From positions 117,693 to 181,692 of the forward strand of contig NZ_JASOKT010000003.1 in the NCBI RefSeq assembly GCF_030216305.1: a stretch of 64,000 nt of DNA, read 5' to 3'. This DNA comes from Actinotignum timonense (GTDB taxonomy: Bacteria; Actinomycetota; Actinomycetes; Actinomycetales; Actinomycetaceae). Each line of letters opens with the position of its first letter. The stretch's first letter is position 1. Below the pieces are notes generated by a model. It searched no databases. It saw only the letters and a list, made by a program, of their open reading frames with translations, and had not been told where the DNA came from. This document shows, piece after piece, positions 42,184 through 52,051 of the stretch. Made by a program: the position numbers and the translations under genes.

Positions 42184-43449
42184 GTGACAACAGGATTTAC
42201 GATCGGGACGCGCCTGGACGCGCGCGTGGGTGACCTCACCGGGCGGCCGCTGGGACGCACCGGCGTGATTCACACCCCGCACGGCGATATCGCGACCCCG
42301 GCGTTCATTCCCGTGGGCACGAAAGCGACCGTCAAAACGCTCACGCCCGAGCAGGTGCGCGGTATCGGCGCGCAGGCCGTGCTCGCGAACGCCTACCACC
42401 TCTACCTGCAACCCGGCCCGGAGATCCTGGATGCCGCCGGCGGCCTATCCGCTTTCATGAACTGGAACGGGCCCACCTACACGGATTCGGGTGGGTTCCA
42501 GGTGCTCTCGCTCGGCTCCGGCTTCAAAAAAGTACTCAGCAACGAGTACGCCGGGAAAAACGCCGGGCGCGCGGATACCGAACTCGCGCGCGATAAAGAG
42601 CGCCTCGCGAATGTGGACGACGACGGCGTATGGTTCCGTTCCCACCTCAACGGCTCGCGCCACCGGTTCACCCCGGAGGTGTCCATGGGGATTCAGCACC
42701 AGCTCGGCGCCGATATTATGTTCGCCTTCGACGAGCTCACCACCCTCCTCAATTCCCGCGCCTACCAGGAGAAAAGCCTGGAGCGCACCCGCCGCTGGGC
42801 CGAGCGTTGCCTGGCCGAACACCGCCGCCTCACCATCGAACGCGCCGGCAAGCCCTACCAGCAGCTCTTCGGCGTGATCCAGGGCGCGCAATACGAGGAT
42901 CTGCGCCGGAAAGCCGCGCGGGACCTCGGTTCGATGTGCGTGGACGGGCAGGAATTCGACGGCTTCGGGATCGGCGGGGCCCTGGAAAAGGAGAAGCTCG
43001 GGACCATCTGCGCCTGGGTGAGCGAGGAGCTGCCCGAAACGAAAGCCCGCCACCTCCTCGGGATTTCCGAGCCAGATGATTTCTTCGCCGCTATCGAAGC
43101 CGGCGCGGATACTTTCGATTGCGTCAATCCCTCCCGGGTGGCGCGCAATGCCGCGATCTACTCCCCAGACGGGCGTTTCAACGTGACCCGCGCCCAGTTC
43201 CGCACCGATTTCGGGCCGCTGGTGCCCGACTGCGAATGCTACACCTGCCAGAACTATTCGCGCGCCTACCTCAATCACCTCTTCAAGGCGAAGGAAGCGC
43301 TGGCGGCCACGCTCGCCACCATCCACAACGAGTACTTCACCGTGCACCTCGTGGATACCATCCGCGCGGCCATCGAATCTGGCGATTACGCGGCCTGCAA
43401 AGAAGAAACGCTCGGGCGCTTCTACCGCGGGCAGTGGGGGCGGGCGTAG
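42184..43449 (+). CDS. tgt: tRNA-guanine (queuine) transglycosylase
   Basis: Tgt exchanges guanine-34 in tRNAs with GUN anticodons for a queuosine precursor. The 421-residue product has YTDSGGFQVLSLG with the catalytic Asp, FAFDELTT, FGVIQGAQYEDLR and the second Asp region DGFGIGGALEKE. The C-terminal zinc site is CECYTCQNYSRAYLNHLFKA followed by a His. The GTG at 42184 is preceded by AGAAAGGTGAGAGC. Only salvage genes are present, so queuosine is probably made from imported precursor. The next gene is convergent. Confidence 0.96.
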   Translation: MTTGFTIGTRLDARVGDLTGRPLGRTGVIHTPHGDIATPAFIPVGTKATVKTLTPEQVRGIGAQAVLANAYHLYLQPGPEILDAAGGLSAFMNWNGPTYTDSGGFQVLSLGSGFKKVLSNEYAGKNAGRADTELARDKERLANVDDDGVWFRSHLNGSRHRFTPEVSMGIQHQLGADIMFAFDELTTLLNSRAYQEKSLERTRRWAERCLAEHRRLTIERAGKPYQQLFGVIQGAQYEDLRRKAARDLGSMCVDGQEFDGFGIGGALEKEKLGTICAWVSEELPETKARHLLGISEPDDFFAAIEAGADTFDCVNPSRVARNAAIYSPDGRFNVTRAQFRTDFGPLVPDCECYTCQNYSRAYLNHLFKAKEALAATLATIHNEYFTVHLVDTIRAAIESGDYAACKEETLGRFYRGQWGRA

Positions 43450-43550
43450 CGGGGGCACTTATAGCGGGTGGCGCGTAAAGGCGCGGCGCACGTTCCGCGT
43501 GCACACGTAAACAGCCCCACGCGGTCCGCCGCACGCCCGCGGCCCCGCGC

Positions 43551-45014
43551 CTAGAACGCGCGGTGCGCCGCGTCGCTCAGCTTCTGGAAGGTCTCCGGAT
43601 CGGGGAATCCAGACACCTCGTAGCGCGGCGGCCACACATTTTCGAGCGGCTGGAAGCCTTCGGGCCACACATCGCGGGCCACGTCCAGGCGAATGGTGAT
43701 ATTGGCGGCTTCCGGATCGGCATCGTCAAGATAGTTAATGAAATCCGCGACCGCCGGGATGGACCCGTAGTGGTCCGAGCGGCGCCACTGCGTGAGGCTC
43801 ACCGCGCCTTCGTCCAGGTCATGCACCTCGTAGAGGGCCACGTGGCCCATCTTTTCCGGCCAGCGCGAAAGGAATTCCTGCTGGTGATCGTACATGCGCC
43901 CGCGGAAGGTGGCGCGCAGATTCGCCAGCGGCGCGTAGGCCGGGTGATCCGGCATAGGAATCCATTCCATCCAGCCGTCCGCGGCCACGGTGTGGGGGAG
44001 CGGGTAGATAGCGTCGTCGATATCGTAATCCTGGAGCAAACGGTTGAAGAGCGCGGGAAGCTCCGGATCATCAGCCAGCACCACAAAGAGGCGCGAACGC
44101 GAAGCCGGCACGAACAGCGGCAGCGCGCCGTTGTATTGCTTGCTGATCGAGTACGCCACCTGCTGGACCAGATCCACATCCGCGAACCACGAACTCTGGT
44201 AATTATTCGGTTCGGTAAAAGCCAGCACCCGCGCGCCCGCGTACATCATGACCACCAGCTCCAGAGCCGCGTAGCCCGATTGCGCATTCAGGCCGCGCAG
44301 CGATTCCACGGCGTGCCCAAACAGCGGACCCACATCATCCGTTCCCGGAATGAGATCCAGATCCGAGAAATACAGCGGAATGATGTTATCCGGGGTATCG
44401 CGCGCCAGCCCCACGCCCACGAAATCCGTGAGCGGCAGGTAGATAAAGGAATCATCCTCGCGCCGGTTGACGCGCGTGAAATAATCCGCGGCGCGCACAA
44501 TCGGCATAATCGGCCCCTCGGCGTCACCCTGCTCCTCCGCGAGCTCATCGAGCGCGGGGTCGCGGTGCGGAAACCCCGGGTCGCTCGGATCCATGGTCCC
44601 GAAGAACTGCGCGAAGATTTCCCGCCAGGACAGGTTTTTCTGGCCGCGGCCCGGAGGGGTGCCGGGCATCTCGGGCGCGCTGCTTCCCGCGGCCGCACCG
44701 GTTCCGGTAGCTGCGCCGCCCGCGTTCGCGCCGTTTCGGGCCGACGACGCCGCCCCCGGCTGGGCGGACCCGGCCGCACCTTCGGTGACCTGCGGGGTGG
44801 TGGCCCCGGATACGCCAATAGTGATGAGGCGGTTGAGAAGTGCGCGCCGGCTGTCTTCGGGAGCATCCGGATCGATCATCTCAAAGGGGCGGAAGCGGAA
44901 GGTGCGTCCGTCCGGGAGCAGGACATCCAGCCACGGCCCGTCGGCATTGACCAGCGCGCCGGCGAGTTCGGGATGAGCGGTGGCGACCTCGAGGGCCCAA
45001 TTCATGAGCGACAT
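43551..45014 (-). CDS. DUF1444 (YtpQ)-like protein
   Basis: A 487-residue protein (from ATG 45014) whose second half follows the YtpQ plan: PIMPIVRAADYFTRV, LPLTDFVGVGLARDTPDNIIPLYFSDLD, NNYQSSWFADVDLVQQVAYSIS and LPLFVPASRSRLFVVLADD. The first 60 residues form a small domain, followed by an Ala/Gly/Thr-rich linker (about residues 80-130). The last 120 residues are extra to YtpQ. Function is unknown. It diverges from the FHA gene with only about 96 bp between starts; the two may be linked in function. Confidence 0.72.
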   Translation of the reverse strand: MSLMNWALEVATAHPELAGALVNADGPWLDVLLPDGRTFRFRPFEMIDPDAPEDSRRALLNRLITIGVSGATTPQVTEGAAGSAQPGAASSARNGANAGGAATGTGAAAGSSAPEMPGTPPGRGQKNLSWREIFAQFFGTMDPSDPGFPHRDPALDELAEEQGDAEGPIMPIVRAADYFTRVNRREDDSFIYLPLTDFVGVGLARDTPDNIIPLYFSDLDLIPGTDDVGPLFGHAVESLRGLNAQSGYAALELVVMMYAGARVLAFTEPNNYQSSWFADVDLVQQVAYSISKQYNGALPLFVPASRSRLFVVLADDPELPALFNRLLQDYDIDDAIYPLPHTVAADGWMEWIPMPDHPAYAPLANLRATFRGRMYDHQQEFLSRWPEKMGHVALYEVHDLDEGAVSLTQWRRSDHYGSIPAVADFINYLDDADPEAANITIRLDVARDVWPEGFQPLENVWPPRYEVSGFPDPETFQKLSDAAHRAF

Positions 45015-45110
45015 ACCTCTATTCTGGCAGAAAGTGGCGCAGGCCGCTTGCCGGGCGCGGTATCCTTGCAAGCAGAGATGTGACTCATGGAACCAGGTCG
45101 AGGAGGAGCC

Positions 45111-46235
45111 ATGCCGTCCTATTCTTATCCCGGTGATGGGCTGCTGGCCTGCGTGCCCGGCCTGGCGGTGTTCACGCCCGCCCTACCTGCCGATCCAGCC
45201 GCGGTGTGGGAAGCGATGCGCGCCGGTCACGATTTCCCCACTCTTCTCACGCATCTGTGGTCCGCGCTGGGCGCGGATTTTGCGCTGTTCTACGCCGACG
45301 GCCCGCTGCTGCGGGTAGCCGCGCACGGCCTCATTGTTCGCGACGTCACCGGCCGCGCGGTCGCGGACGGCAGTAACGCCCTCACCTGGCAAGAAGCCGC
45401 CACCACCCAGGACACCACGGTGACGGTGGGGAACGTTGGCGCTGCGGGCGCTGCGGGTGCGGAAAGCACGGCATTCGGTAGGAACGACGGCGCGGCCTGG
45501 GGCGCCGGTACCCCCGGGAACGACGGCGCAGCTCCCGCACCTGGCCCGGCCCTCCCGTTAGAGCGCGGCATGGCCCGCGCCGGTGGCGCTCGCATTAGCC
45601 TCAGCCCGGTTCTCAGCGGCCGGCCTGCGGCTGCGGTTGAGCGCCCGGCAGCTCTGCCCGTTGATCGCCCGGAAGCTTCGGCTGCCCACCCGGCGGTTCC
45701 GGAACTTCCGGCACCGCCACTTCCACCGGCGGCGCCGGTGCCTTCAGCGGTGCCAGCAGCGCCGGCGGTGGAGAGCGCCCCGGTGCCCAGCTACGCCGCG
45801 GCTACCGAAGCCTACCCGGTGCAGGCCACCGAACCCTATCCTTCCTCCGGCATTCCCGCCCCGCTTCCGGCGGTCGAATTACGTTTCTCTTTCGGGGAGA
45901 CGGTGGTGCTGGGCGGGGTGAGCCCGGCTCTCAAAAATATTATTATGGGGCGCCGCCCGCTCCTCGATGCCGCGGCCGCGGGCTCGGATCCGGCAGCTAC
46001 CCAACTCCTCCCGGTTCCTTCCCCGCGTCAGGAGATCTCCCGCACCCATTGCGAAGTTCTGGTGGAGGCGGGCGGTGCATTCCTGCGGGATTGCCATTCC
46101 AATAACGGCACCTACCTCAAGCACGGGGACGGCCCGCTGCGCCGCATCGAACCTGATCACGCGGTCGGCCTGGAAGATGGGGACCTGGTAGATATGGGTG
46201 ACGCCGCCAGCTTCACGGTTCATTACCGCAGCTAG
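45111..46235 (+). CDS. FHA-domain protein
   Basis: A 374-residue protein with an N-terminal domain of about 100 residues, a Pro/Ala-rich linker (about 105-255) and a C-terminal FHA domain. The FHA domain includes MGRRPLLDAA, SRTHCEVLVEAGGAFLRDCHSNNGTYLKHG and LEDGDLVDMGDAASFTVHY. FHA domains bind phosphothreonine, so it may read out a Ser/Thr kinase. The architecture (N-terminal module plus FHA) resembles FHA proteins of type VII secretion or FHA/PP2C clusters. The start ATG 45111 follows GGAGGAGCC. A relative of the dispersed motif (ACGACGGCGCAGCT) is within the linker at 45520. Confidence 0.85.
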   Translation: MPSYSYPGDGLLACVPGLAVFTPALPADPAAVWEAMRAGHDFPTLLTHLWSALGADFALFYADGPLLRVAAHGLIVRDVTGRAVADGSNALTWQEAATTQDTTVTVGNVGAAGAAGAESTAFGRNDGAAWGAGTPGNDGAAPAPGPALPLERGMARAGGARISLSPVLSGRPAAAVERPAALPVDRPEASAAHPAVPELPAPPLPPAAPVPSAVPAAPAVESAPVPSYAAATEAYPVQATEPYPSSGIPAPLPAVELRFSFGETVVLGGVSPALKNIIMGRRPLLDAAAAGSDPAATQLLPVPSPRQEISRTHCEVLVEAGGAFLRDCHSNNGTYLKHGDGPLRRIEPDHAVGLEDGDLVDMGDAASFTVHYRS

Positions 46236-46332
46236 CGCCGCCGCGCCTTATCCTCAGCGGCACGCCGGGCTACCTGGGAATACGAACACCCGGGCTGCCC
46301 GCCGCGCCACGCAGGCTGACTCGCCCGCTCGG

Positions 46333-47889
46333 CTACTTCCGATACAGCGTTTTACGCTGGTAATGCGGTTCGCTGGTGACATTCACGCCCAGGGAACGGA
46401 AAATACCATCATCCACGGAGCCGAGGATCGTAGTGGTATGCACATCGCAATTCTGCAGATCCTTCAGCTTGCTCAGCGCCGCCGCCGCGGTGGGATCCGA
46501 AGCCGCGGAAACCGAGAGCGCGATAAGCACTTCATCGGTGTGCAGGCGCGGATTACGCGAACCCAAGTGCTCCGTCTTGAGGGTCTGGATCGGGGCGATG
46601 GCCTCCGGGGCCAGCAGCTTGACCGAATCATCAATCCCGGCCAGCACCTTGAGAGCATTAAGCAAAACAGCGGCGGAACAACCCAGCAGCTCCGAAGTCT
46701 TCCCGGTCACGATTCTGCCATCGGGAAGCTGGAGCGCGGCGGCCGGCCCACCCGTGGCCTCGGCCTTGCGCAGCGCCGGGGGCACCACCGGCCGGTCGGT
46801 GCCGGTCACCCCGAGCTTGGCCATGATGAGGGCGATCCGTTCGGAACATACCGGCTCAGATTCGCTGCGCTTCTCATCAACAAGCGCACGGTAATACCGG
46901 CGAATAACTTCCTGGCGGGCGGCTTCGCGGCAAACGTCGTCGTCGGAAATACAATATCCCACCATGTTAACGCCCATATCCGTGGGGGATTTGTACGGCG
47001 TTTCCCCGGAAAGTTCGCGCAGCAGCAGGCTGAGCAGCGGGAACACCTCGACGTCGCGATTGTAATTAATCGTTTGCACGCCGTAGGCGACCAGGTGGAA
47101 GGGGTCGATCATATTGACGTCGTCCAGATCGGCCGTTGCCGCTTCATAAGCGAGATTCACGGGATGATCCAGCGGAATATTCCACACCGGGAAAGTCTCA
47201 AACTTCGCGTAATTGGAGGTGATGGAACGCTGGTGGTCGTGGTAGAGCTGCGAAAGGCAGGTGGCGAGCTTGCCGGAACCCGGGCCGGGCGCCGTCACCA
47301 CAATAAGATCGCGCTGCGTTTCCACGTATTCGTTCTTTCCGAAACCGTCCTCGGAAACGATGAGCGCGGTATTGGAGGGGTAGCCCGGGATGCGGCGATG
47401 GCGCGCCACATTGAGACCCAATTTAATAAGACGGCGGCGGAAATCACGCGCCTCGTGGTTATCTTCCTCGTACTGGGTGAGCACCACGGAATTGACCATG
47501 AAGCCGGCTTCGCGGAATACGTCCACGAGGCGCAGCACCTCATCCTCATAAGAAATGCCCAGGTCGGCGCGGTGCTTCGCCTTGAGATCGCGCGCGTTAG
47601 CGGCAACCACAATCTCCAGCTCATCCTTCAATTCGGCCAGCATCGCAATTTTGTTATCCGGGGTGAAACCGGGCAGCACCCGCGAGGCGTGGAAATCATC
47701 AAAAAGCTTGCCGCCCATCTCCAGGTAGAGCTTCCCGCCGATCTTTTCGCGGCGCTCCCGAATTTTCTGGGACTGGAGCTTAATGTATTTTTCCCGATCA
47801 AATCCGATGCTCTGCAATGAGGGGATATGGGGGGAAGGGGAAGGGGTTTCTGTAGTAGGGATGGAGTTACGCGCGTTTTTATCAGCCAC
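46333..47889 (-). CDS. DUF1846-family protein
   Basis: A 518-residue protein of the widespread but little-studied DUF1846 family, whose length is near 500. The core motifs are [73 protein letters not shown] and [22 protein letters not shown]. The last has the look of a phosphate-binding loop, so nucleotide binding is possible. The C-terminal half contains [20 protein letters not shown]. There is no signal or membrane segment. It is convergent with the FHA gene and divergent from the TetR gene at 48105. Confidence 0.9.
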   Translation of the reverse strand: MADKNARNSIPTTETPSPSPHIPSLQSIGFDREKYIKLQSQKIRERREKIGGKLYLEMGGKLFDDFHASRVLPGFTPDNKIAMLAELKDELEIVVAANARDLKAKHRADLGISYEDEVLRLVDVFREAGFMVNSVVLTQYEEDNHEARDFRRRLIKLGLNVARHRRIPGYPSNTALIVSEDGFGKNEYVETQRDLIVVTAPGPGSGKLATCLSQLYHDHQRSITSNYAKFETFPVWNIPLDHPVNLAYEAATADLDDVNMIDPFHLVAYGVQTINYNRDVEVFPLLSLLLRELSGETPYKSPTDMGVNMVGYCISDDDVCREAARQEVIRRYYRALVDEKRSESEPVCSERIALIMAKLGVTGTDRPVVPPALRKAEATGGPAAALQLPDGRIVTGKTSELLGCSAAVLLNALKVLAGIDDSVKLLAPEAIAPIQTLKTEHLGSRNPRLHTDEVLIALSVSAASDPTAAAALSKLKDLQNCDVHTTTILGSVDDGIFRSLGVNVTSEPHYQRKTLYRK

Positions 47890-48051
47890 GCCGGATCGCC
47901 TCTCTCGGTCACCTCAGCAGTACCGACAAAGTGTAGCGCCTCGCGCCGGATTTCGCATCGAGCGGGCGGGCGTGTGCGGGAGCGCGGGGCATTCGGGCTG
48001 GCGGTGAGGGCGCGAATGCTACGGGCAGGCAAAACCGGGCGTGGTTAAACC

Positions 48052-48078
48052 GTTGCGCTCATCGATTGAGTCCGCAAC
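48052..48078. promoter_or_regulatory. Inverted repeat upstream of the TetR-ddh pair, probable operator
   Basis: GTTGCG (48052-48057) and CGCAAC (48073-48078) flank CTCATCGATTGAG, which is itself nearly palindromic. The element ends 26 bp before the TetR start. Confidence 0.5.
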
Positions 48079-48104
48079 AATAGGGGGCGACGCTGGGAGG
48101 AGAT

Positions 48105-48740
48105 ATGCCAAAGATTTCTGCACCAACGGTCCGCGAGCATCGGGAAATGATGATAGCCCGGCTCGTGGATGCGGCGGAAAAGATTCTCAAAGACGAGCCG
48201 GGCAAACCGCTCTCGGCCGGGGCGGTGGCTGCGGCTGCGGGTATCGCGCGCAACTCCATTTACCGCTATGTCGGGTCGGTTGAAGACCTGCGGCTGCTGG
48301 TGCTCGAACGGAATGTGCCCAGGTGGCGGGCCAAGGTGATGGGCCAGGTGGATATGAATGCCGAACCGCGCGAACGCCTCGCGCAGCTGGTGGTGGCGTG
48401 CATCCGCCAGTCCGGCCAGCGCGACTCGCATAAATGGCTCATGGGTCTCATGCGTGCGGCACGCGGGAAAGGTTCGGAGAAGGCCACGGCGCATACCAAA
48501 ATGGGCGTGGATAAAGCCCACGGTTTCTTCACTGACGCCCTCAAAATGTGCTGGAAAGATACCGGTATCGCGCATCCTGATATTTGGACCTCATTCAGCC
48601 GCGCCCTCATTTCCGACGCATTTCGCCAGGTGGAAACCGGCGCGTCGCTCGAGGATGTATGCCGGATTGCCCGTCACACTATTCTTGCTATGTCCGCCGG
48701 GCATACAGATGACGAACTCGAGAAAGAACCACACGCATGA
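48105..48740 (+). CDS. TetR-family regulator coupled to ddh
   Basis: A 211-residue TetR-type protein. The helix-turn-helix is at about residues 18-62 (RLVDAAEKILKDEPGKPLSAGAVAAAAGIARNSIYRYVGSVEDL). The ligand domain follows, with VACIRQSGQRDSHKWLMGLMRAA. Its stop overlaps the ATG of ddh by 4 bp (ATGA), so regulator and enzyme are made together, and the regulator probably controls its own promoter through the inverted repeat at 48052-48078. The inducer is unknown. Confidence 0.88.
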   Translation: MPKISAPTVREHREMMIARLVDAAEKILKDEPGKPLSAGAVAAAAGIARNSIYRYVGSVEDLRLLVLERNVPRWRAKVMGQVDMNAEPRERLAQLVVACIRQSGQRDSHKWLMGLMRAARGKGSEKATAHTKMGVDKAHGFFTDALKMCWKDTGIAHPDIWTSFSRALISDAFRQVETGASLEDVCRIARHTILAMSAGHTDDELEKEPHA

Positions 48741-49729
48741 CACACGCGCGCATCGCGATCAACGGCTACGGCAATCTAGGCCGCGGGGTGGAACAGGCCC
48801 TCAGTCTCGCCCCCGACCTGGAGCTGGTGGGGGTCTTCACCCGCCGCGAAGGCGTGATGACCGCCTCCGGCCCGGCATTCCCCGCCGCCGAACTCACCGA
48901 TCCGCAGCTGCGTGACCGCTGGACCGGCAAAATCGACGTCGTTATTAACTGCGGCGGCTCGAAATCGGACCTCGATACGCAAACGCCGCTGGTTGCCTCC
49001 GGTTTTAACGTGGTGGATTCTTTTGATACACACGCGCGGATTCCTGCGCATTTCGAACAGGTCGACGACGCCGCCCGCGCGGCCGGCACCCTCGCTCTCA
49101 TTTCCGCTGGTTGGGACCCGGGCCTGTTTTCGCTTCAGCGGTTGTTGGCCGAGGCGGTTTTGCCGGCCGGGCACGCGGAAACTTTTTGGGGGCCGGGGCT
49201 GTCCCAGGGGCATTCGGATGCGGTGCGGCGGGTGCCGGGCGTGAAAAACGCGGTGCAGTACACCGTTCCCAAGGAGCAGGTGCGGGCTGCGGCCCTGGCC
49301 GGGCAAACGGAAGGCCAGCTCAGCGCGGGCGATAAGCATCGCCGGATCGTTTACGTGGTCTTGGAGAGCGGTGCGGATCCGGAGGCAGTGCGCCAGGCCA
49401 TCGTGACGATGCCGAATTACTTTGCCGAATACGAAACTGAAGTCCACGTGATTTCCGAGGAGGAGTTCGCCGCGGAGCACACCGGGATGGCGCACGGCGG
49501 CGATGTGATTCGGCACGGAACCACTTCGCCGGGGACTTCGCACGCCCTGCATTTCAACCTCGCGCTGGATTCCAATCCGGAATTCACCGGGGCGGTGCTG
49601 GTGGCCTGCGCCCGCGCGGTGGCGCGGATGCACGCGCGCGGGGAACGCGGGGCGGTTACCCTCTTCGATGTTCCGCCGGCTTTGCTTCACCCGGCCAGCG
49701 CAGCGCAGCTGCGCGCGGATTTGCTGTAG
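48737..49729 (+). CDS. ddh: meso-Diaminopimelate D-dehydrogenase
   Basis: Ddh makes meso-diaminopimelate from tetrahydrodipicolinate, ammonia and NADPH in one step, bypassing the longer DAP branches for lysine and cell-wall synthesis. The 330-residue product has the Rossmann start ARIAINGYGNLGRGVEQAL and the family segments NCGGSKSDLDTQTP, VDSFDTHARIPAHF, SAGWDPGLFSLQRLL and WGPGLSQGHSDAVRR. Its length is normal (about 320-330). It is co-translated with a TetR regulator, unlike typical constitutive biosynthetic ddh genes. After its stop, 49730-49860 contains no gene. Confidence 0.93.
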   Translation: MTHARIAINGYGNLGRGVEQALSLAPDLELVGVFTRREGVMTASGPAFPAAELTDPQLRDRWTGKIDVVINCGGSKSDLDTQTPLVASGFNVVDSFDTHARIPAHFEQVDDAARAAGTLALISAGWDPGLFSLQRLLAEAVLPAGHAETFWGPGLSQGHSDAVRRVPGVKNAVQYTVPKEQVRAAALAGQTEGQLSAGDKHRRIVYVVLESGADPEAVRQAIVTMPNYFAEYETEVHVISEEEFAAEHTGMAHGGDVIRHGTTSPGTSHALHFNLALDSNPEFTGAVLVACARAVARMHARGERGAVTLFDVPPALLHPASAAQLRADLL

Positions 49730-49860
49730 GGAGGGTTCCCGGTGATTATCCTCGCGACCTGCTATGCCTTGGGGTATGTTCAGCGGGTGAAAAAAGCTCA
49801 GAAACCGGAATAGGAGCTGTTCCTCGATGATCTCGAGGATGATCGCGAACTCGGGATCCG

Positions 49861-50436
49861 CTAGATTAAATTCGCGGAGGCCAGCCATTCCTCTAGCGCG
49901 CTATCTGTAGCGGCCTCGTGGATATTCTCACCGCGCACGGAGAAGGGCACGCCGGTGGTTGCCTCCGGGGCCAGGTTCGTGAACGTCGATTCGATTTCCA
50001 CCTTCGGCGAGCCGGACCAGGTGGTGAACGGCAGCACTAGCTGGTCCGTGAGCCCGGCGGACTTCAGGTAGGTCTGCACCACCGGGGGGACCTGCTCGCA
50101 CCAGACGGGGAAACCGACAAGCACGACGTCGTACCCGCTCGCGCTGGGCGCCGGGGCCGTAAGCTCCGGGTAAATGCCCTCCGCAAGTTCGCGGGTGGAC
50201 TGGGCGTGCGTCTCATTCGGATCCGCGGGATAGGGGTGCGCGGGGACAATCTCAAAAGTATCCGCACCCAGGCGCGCTGCGATTTTTTCCGCCAGCACCT
50301 TGGTGTTCCCGATCTCGAGGTTACGCACCTCGCCGTCCCAGAAATTCAGGCCGGCACGCGAGAAGAAAGCTACGAGACAGCGCGGGCGGCGCGCATCCGC
50401 CGGCGTTTCCTGCTGAGCCGCACGAATTTCTGACAT
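49861..50436 (-). CDS. Flavodoxin-type protein
   Basis: A 191-residue flavodoxin-fold protein. It reads CLVAFFSRAGLNFWDGEVRNLEIGNTKVLAEKIAARLGAD (FMN phosphate loop region), GYDVVLVGFPVWCEQVPPVVQTYL (FPVW, second FMN loop) and TTWSGSPKVEIES. It matches the larger flavodoxin_4 group of putative NAD(P)H:quinone-type or low-potential electron carriers. I used ATG 50436 after GAAGGAAATTCCG. It stands alone between ddh (convergent) and the ABC exporter genes. Confidence 0.87.
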   Translation of the reverse strand: MSEIRAAQQETPADARRPRCLVAFFSRAGLNFWDGEVRNLEIGNTKVLAEKIAARLGADTFEIVPAHPYPADPNETHAQSTRELAEGIYPELTAPAPSASGYDVVLVGFPVWCEQVPPVVQTYLKSAGLTDQLVLPFTTWSGSPKVEIESTFTNLAPEATTGVPFSVRGENIHEAATDSALEEWLASANLI

Positions 50437-50586
50437 CGGAATTTCCTTCCCGCGAAGCGAGCCCTCCGCACTGAGAATTGTGACCTGAACATCATCCATT
50501 CTGCCACCGAGCCCGGGCTACCAGCGGGTCTTTATACCCGGGGCGTCCACGCTTAATTCCTGAATTGTTTCTCAATTATTCGCGTT

Positions 50587-50627
50587 CCAGCCCCTTCTGA
50601 TTCACTTGCCAGCCCCCTCTGATTCAC
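50587..50627. repeat. Two 19-bp direct repeats between the flavodoxin and ABC permease genes
   Basis: CCAGCCCCTTCTGATTCAC (50587-50605) and CCAGCCCCCTCTGATTCAC (50609-50627), three bases apart and differing at one position. A partial third copy (ATTCACCTGCCAGCGCCC) follows at 50643-50660. The gap 50437-50659 holds no gene. Confidence 0.75.
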
Positions 50628-50659
50628 CCGCCCGCCCGCGTTATTCACCTGCCAGCGCC

Positions 50660-52051
50660 CTAATCATTGGCGCGCCCGCGCGCCAGCACCACCCGAGTTT
50701 CCAGCGGTGTGACCACCAGAATGCTCACCAAGCACATGGCCAAACCAAGAACCGTAATGATCCCGAGTTTCGTGAAAGCAGCGGTATCCAAGCGGGCACC
50801 CCACGAGTAATTCGTCATAAGAGACATACCAACCCCGAGCGCGGTGGTCAGCGCCGTCGTTACTACCAGGGGAATAAAAGTTTGCAGGATCCGAATCCGC
50901 GTGAAAACGGCCGTGGGGAAACCGAGGAAACGCAAGGACTGCGTCTGCTGCGCCGATTCGAAAACGAGGGAGGCGTGATTCGTGAGACTGGACAGCGCCA
51001 CCACCGCGAAACCGAAACCGAGGGTGACCATCACGCCCGTGCCGATATCGGCGGAGACCAAGCGAATCGCCACCGAATCCGAACCGCTGCGCTCGGGAAG
51101 CGTGGAGGTGTAGCCACCGATGAAACACAGCAGCGCGAGGGTGGAGACACTACGCCACACCGCGCGCGGATCGTTGAGAATCCGCCGCGCCGCCATGAGC
51201 AACGACGCGCGGCGCGAACGCGTGAGCGGATAGGCCAGCGCCTGAATGATAAAGGAAGCCGCCACCGAAAGCGCGAACAGGAAGACCAGCAGCACGCCCG
51301 CCATCATGACGATTTGCACGATGGGCGTAGAACCCCCACGCGCATTCGCCACCAGCACATACATAATTCCGGCGACGACGAGCACCCCCAGGCGCCACGC
51401 CCGCAGCGCACGCGGAGTTTCGCGGCGCGCCACCCCCAGGGGTGAAATCGATACCCGCATCAGCCCGCCGAGCGCCGATACCAAGGTCACCACGAAGAGC
51501 AGCGCAATAACCGCGGCGATAAAGGGAACCGGCAGCAGCATCTGGGCCGGATTAATGGGCAGCCCGAGGAAGCTCAGCGCGCGCCAGCCCGGCAGCGTCA
51601 CCAGGTAAAGCACCGTGCCCAGGGCGGTGCCCAGCAGCCATTGCACCACCGTTTCGCACAGCGAGATCGCAATCGTTTGGCTGCGGGTGGTGCCAACCAG
51701 GCGCAGGGAGGCCAGGCGCTGGGAGCGATCCTGCGCACCCAGCCGCGCAGCCCCGGAAGCCAGGGAAGAAATGGGGATAACTAGGAGCGCCCCGGCGAAA
51801 AGTGCCAGGCCAAGGTACATTTCTGTCAGGCCGGCGCCCATGGTCTCACTCAGGGCTTCGAGGTGGGCGGCCATGGCCAGGCTCGGATGGAAATTCCAGT
51901 TATAGAACATGAAGATGCCGCCGGCGATGGTGAGGGCCATGGTGGCCGCCAGCGTGAAACTGAGGACCGCGAGGATATCTAGCCAGGCGTTACCGGTGCG
52001 GGCGTGCAGCCGCGCCAGAGTGAGGCGGGGCGCGAAGGAGAGGACTTTCAT
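50660..52051 (-). CDS. ABC transporter permease, FtsX/MacB-like
   Basis: A 463-residue membrane protein with about ten hydrophobic segments in an FtsX-type arrangement: one N-terminal helix, a short external loop, then two sets of three to four helices (SLRLVGTTRSQTIAISLCETVVQWLLG in the first FtsX module, SLRFLGFPTAVFTRIRIL in the second). Such permeases export peptides, lipids or antibiotics, or sense them. Its start overlaps the stop of the ATPase gene by ATGA. It belongs with the ATPase and the divergent histidine kinase/regulator as one resistance or signalling module. Confidence 0.87.
   Translation of the reverse strand: MKVLSFAPRLTLARLHARTGNAWLDILAVLSFTLAATMALTIAGGIFMFYNWNFHPSLAMAAHLEALSETMGAGLTEMYLGLALFAGALLVIPISSLASGAARLGAQDRSQRLASLRLVGTTRSQTIAISLCETVVQWLLGTALGTVLYLVTLPGWRALSFLGLPINPAQMLLPVPFIAAVIALLFVVTLVSALGGLMRVSISPLGVARRETPRALRAWRLGVLVVAGIMYVLVANARGGSTPIVQIVMMAGVLLVFLFALSVAASFIIQALAYPLTRSRRASLLMAARRILNDPRAVWRSVSTLALLCFIGGYTSTLPERSGSDSVAIRLVSADIGTGVMVTLGFGFAVVALSSLTNHASLVFESAQQTQSLRFLGFPTAVFTRIRILQTFIPLVVTTALTTALGVGMSLMTNYSWGARLDTAAFTKLGIITVLGLAMCLVSILVVTPLETRVVLARGRAND

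Noticed and set aside
43563..45083. Long open frame on the + strand opposite the DUF1444-like gene
   Set aside because: It is the antisense shadow of a GC-rich gene with third-position bias. It is Arg/His-rich and without any family resemblance.
46198..47820. Open frame on the + strand opposite the DUF1846 gene
   Set aside because: Antisense shadow; composition (Gly/His/Arg-rich) is typical of out-of-frame GC-rich DNA.
49790..49863. Remnant of a short gene before the flavodoxin stop (LFLDDLEDDRELGIR frame)
   Set aside because: Only about 16 codons are open after an in-frame stop; it could be a decayed antitoxin-like gene, but nothing supports it.
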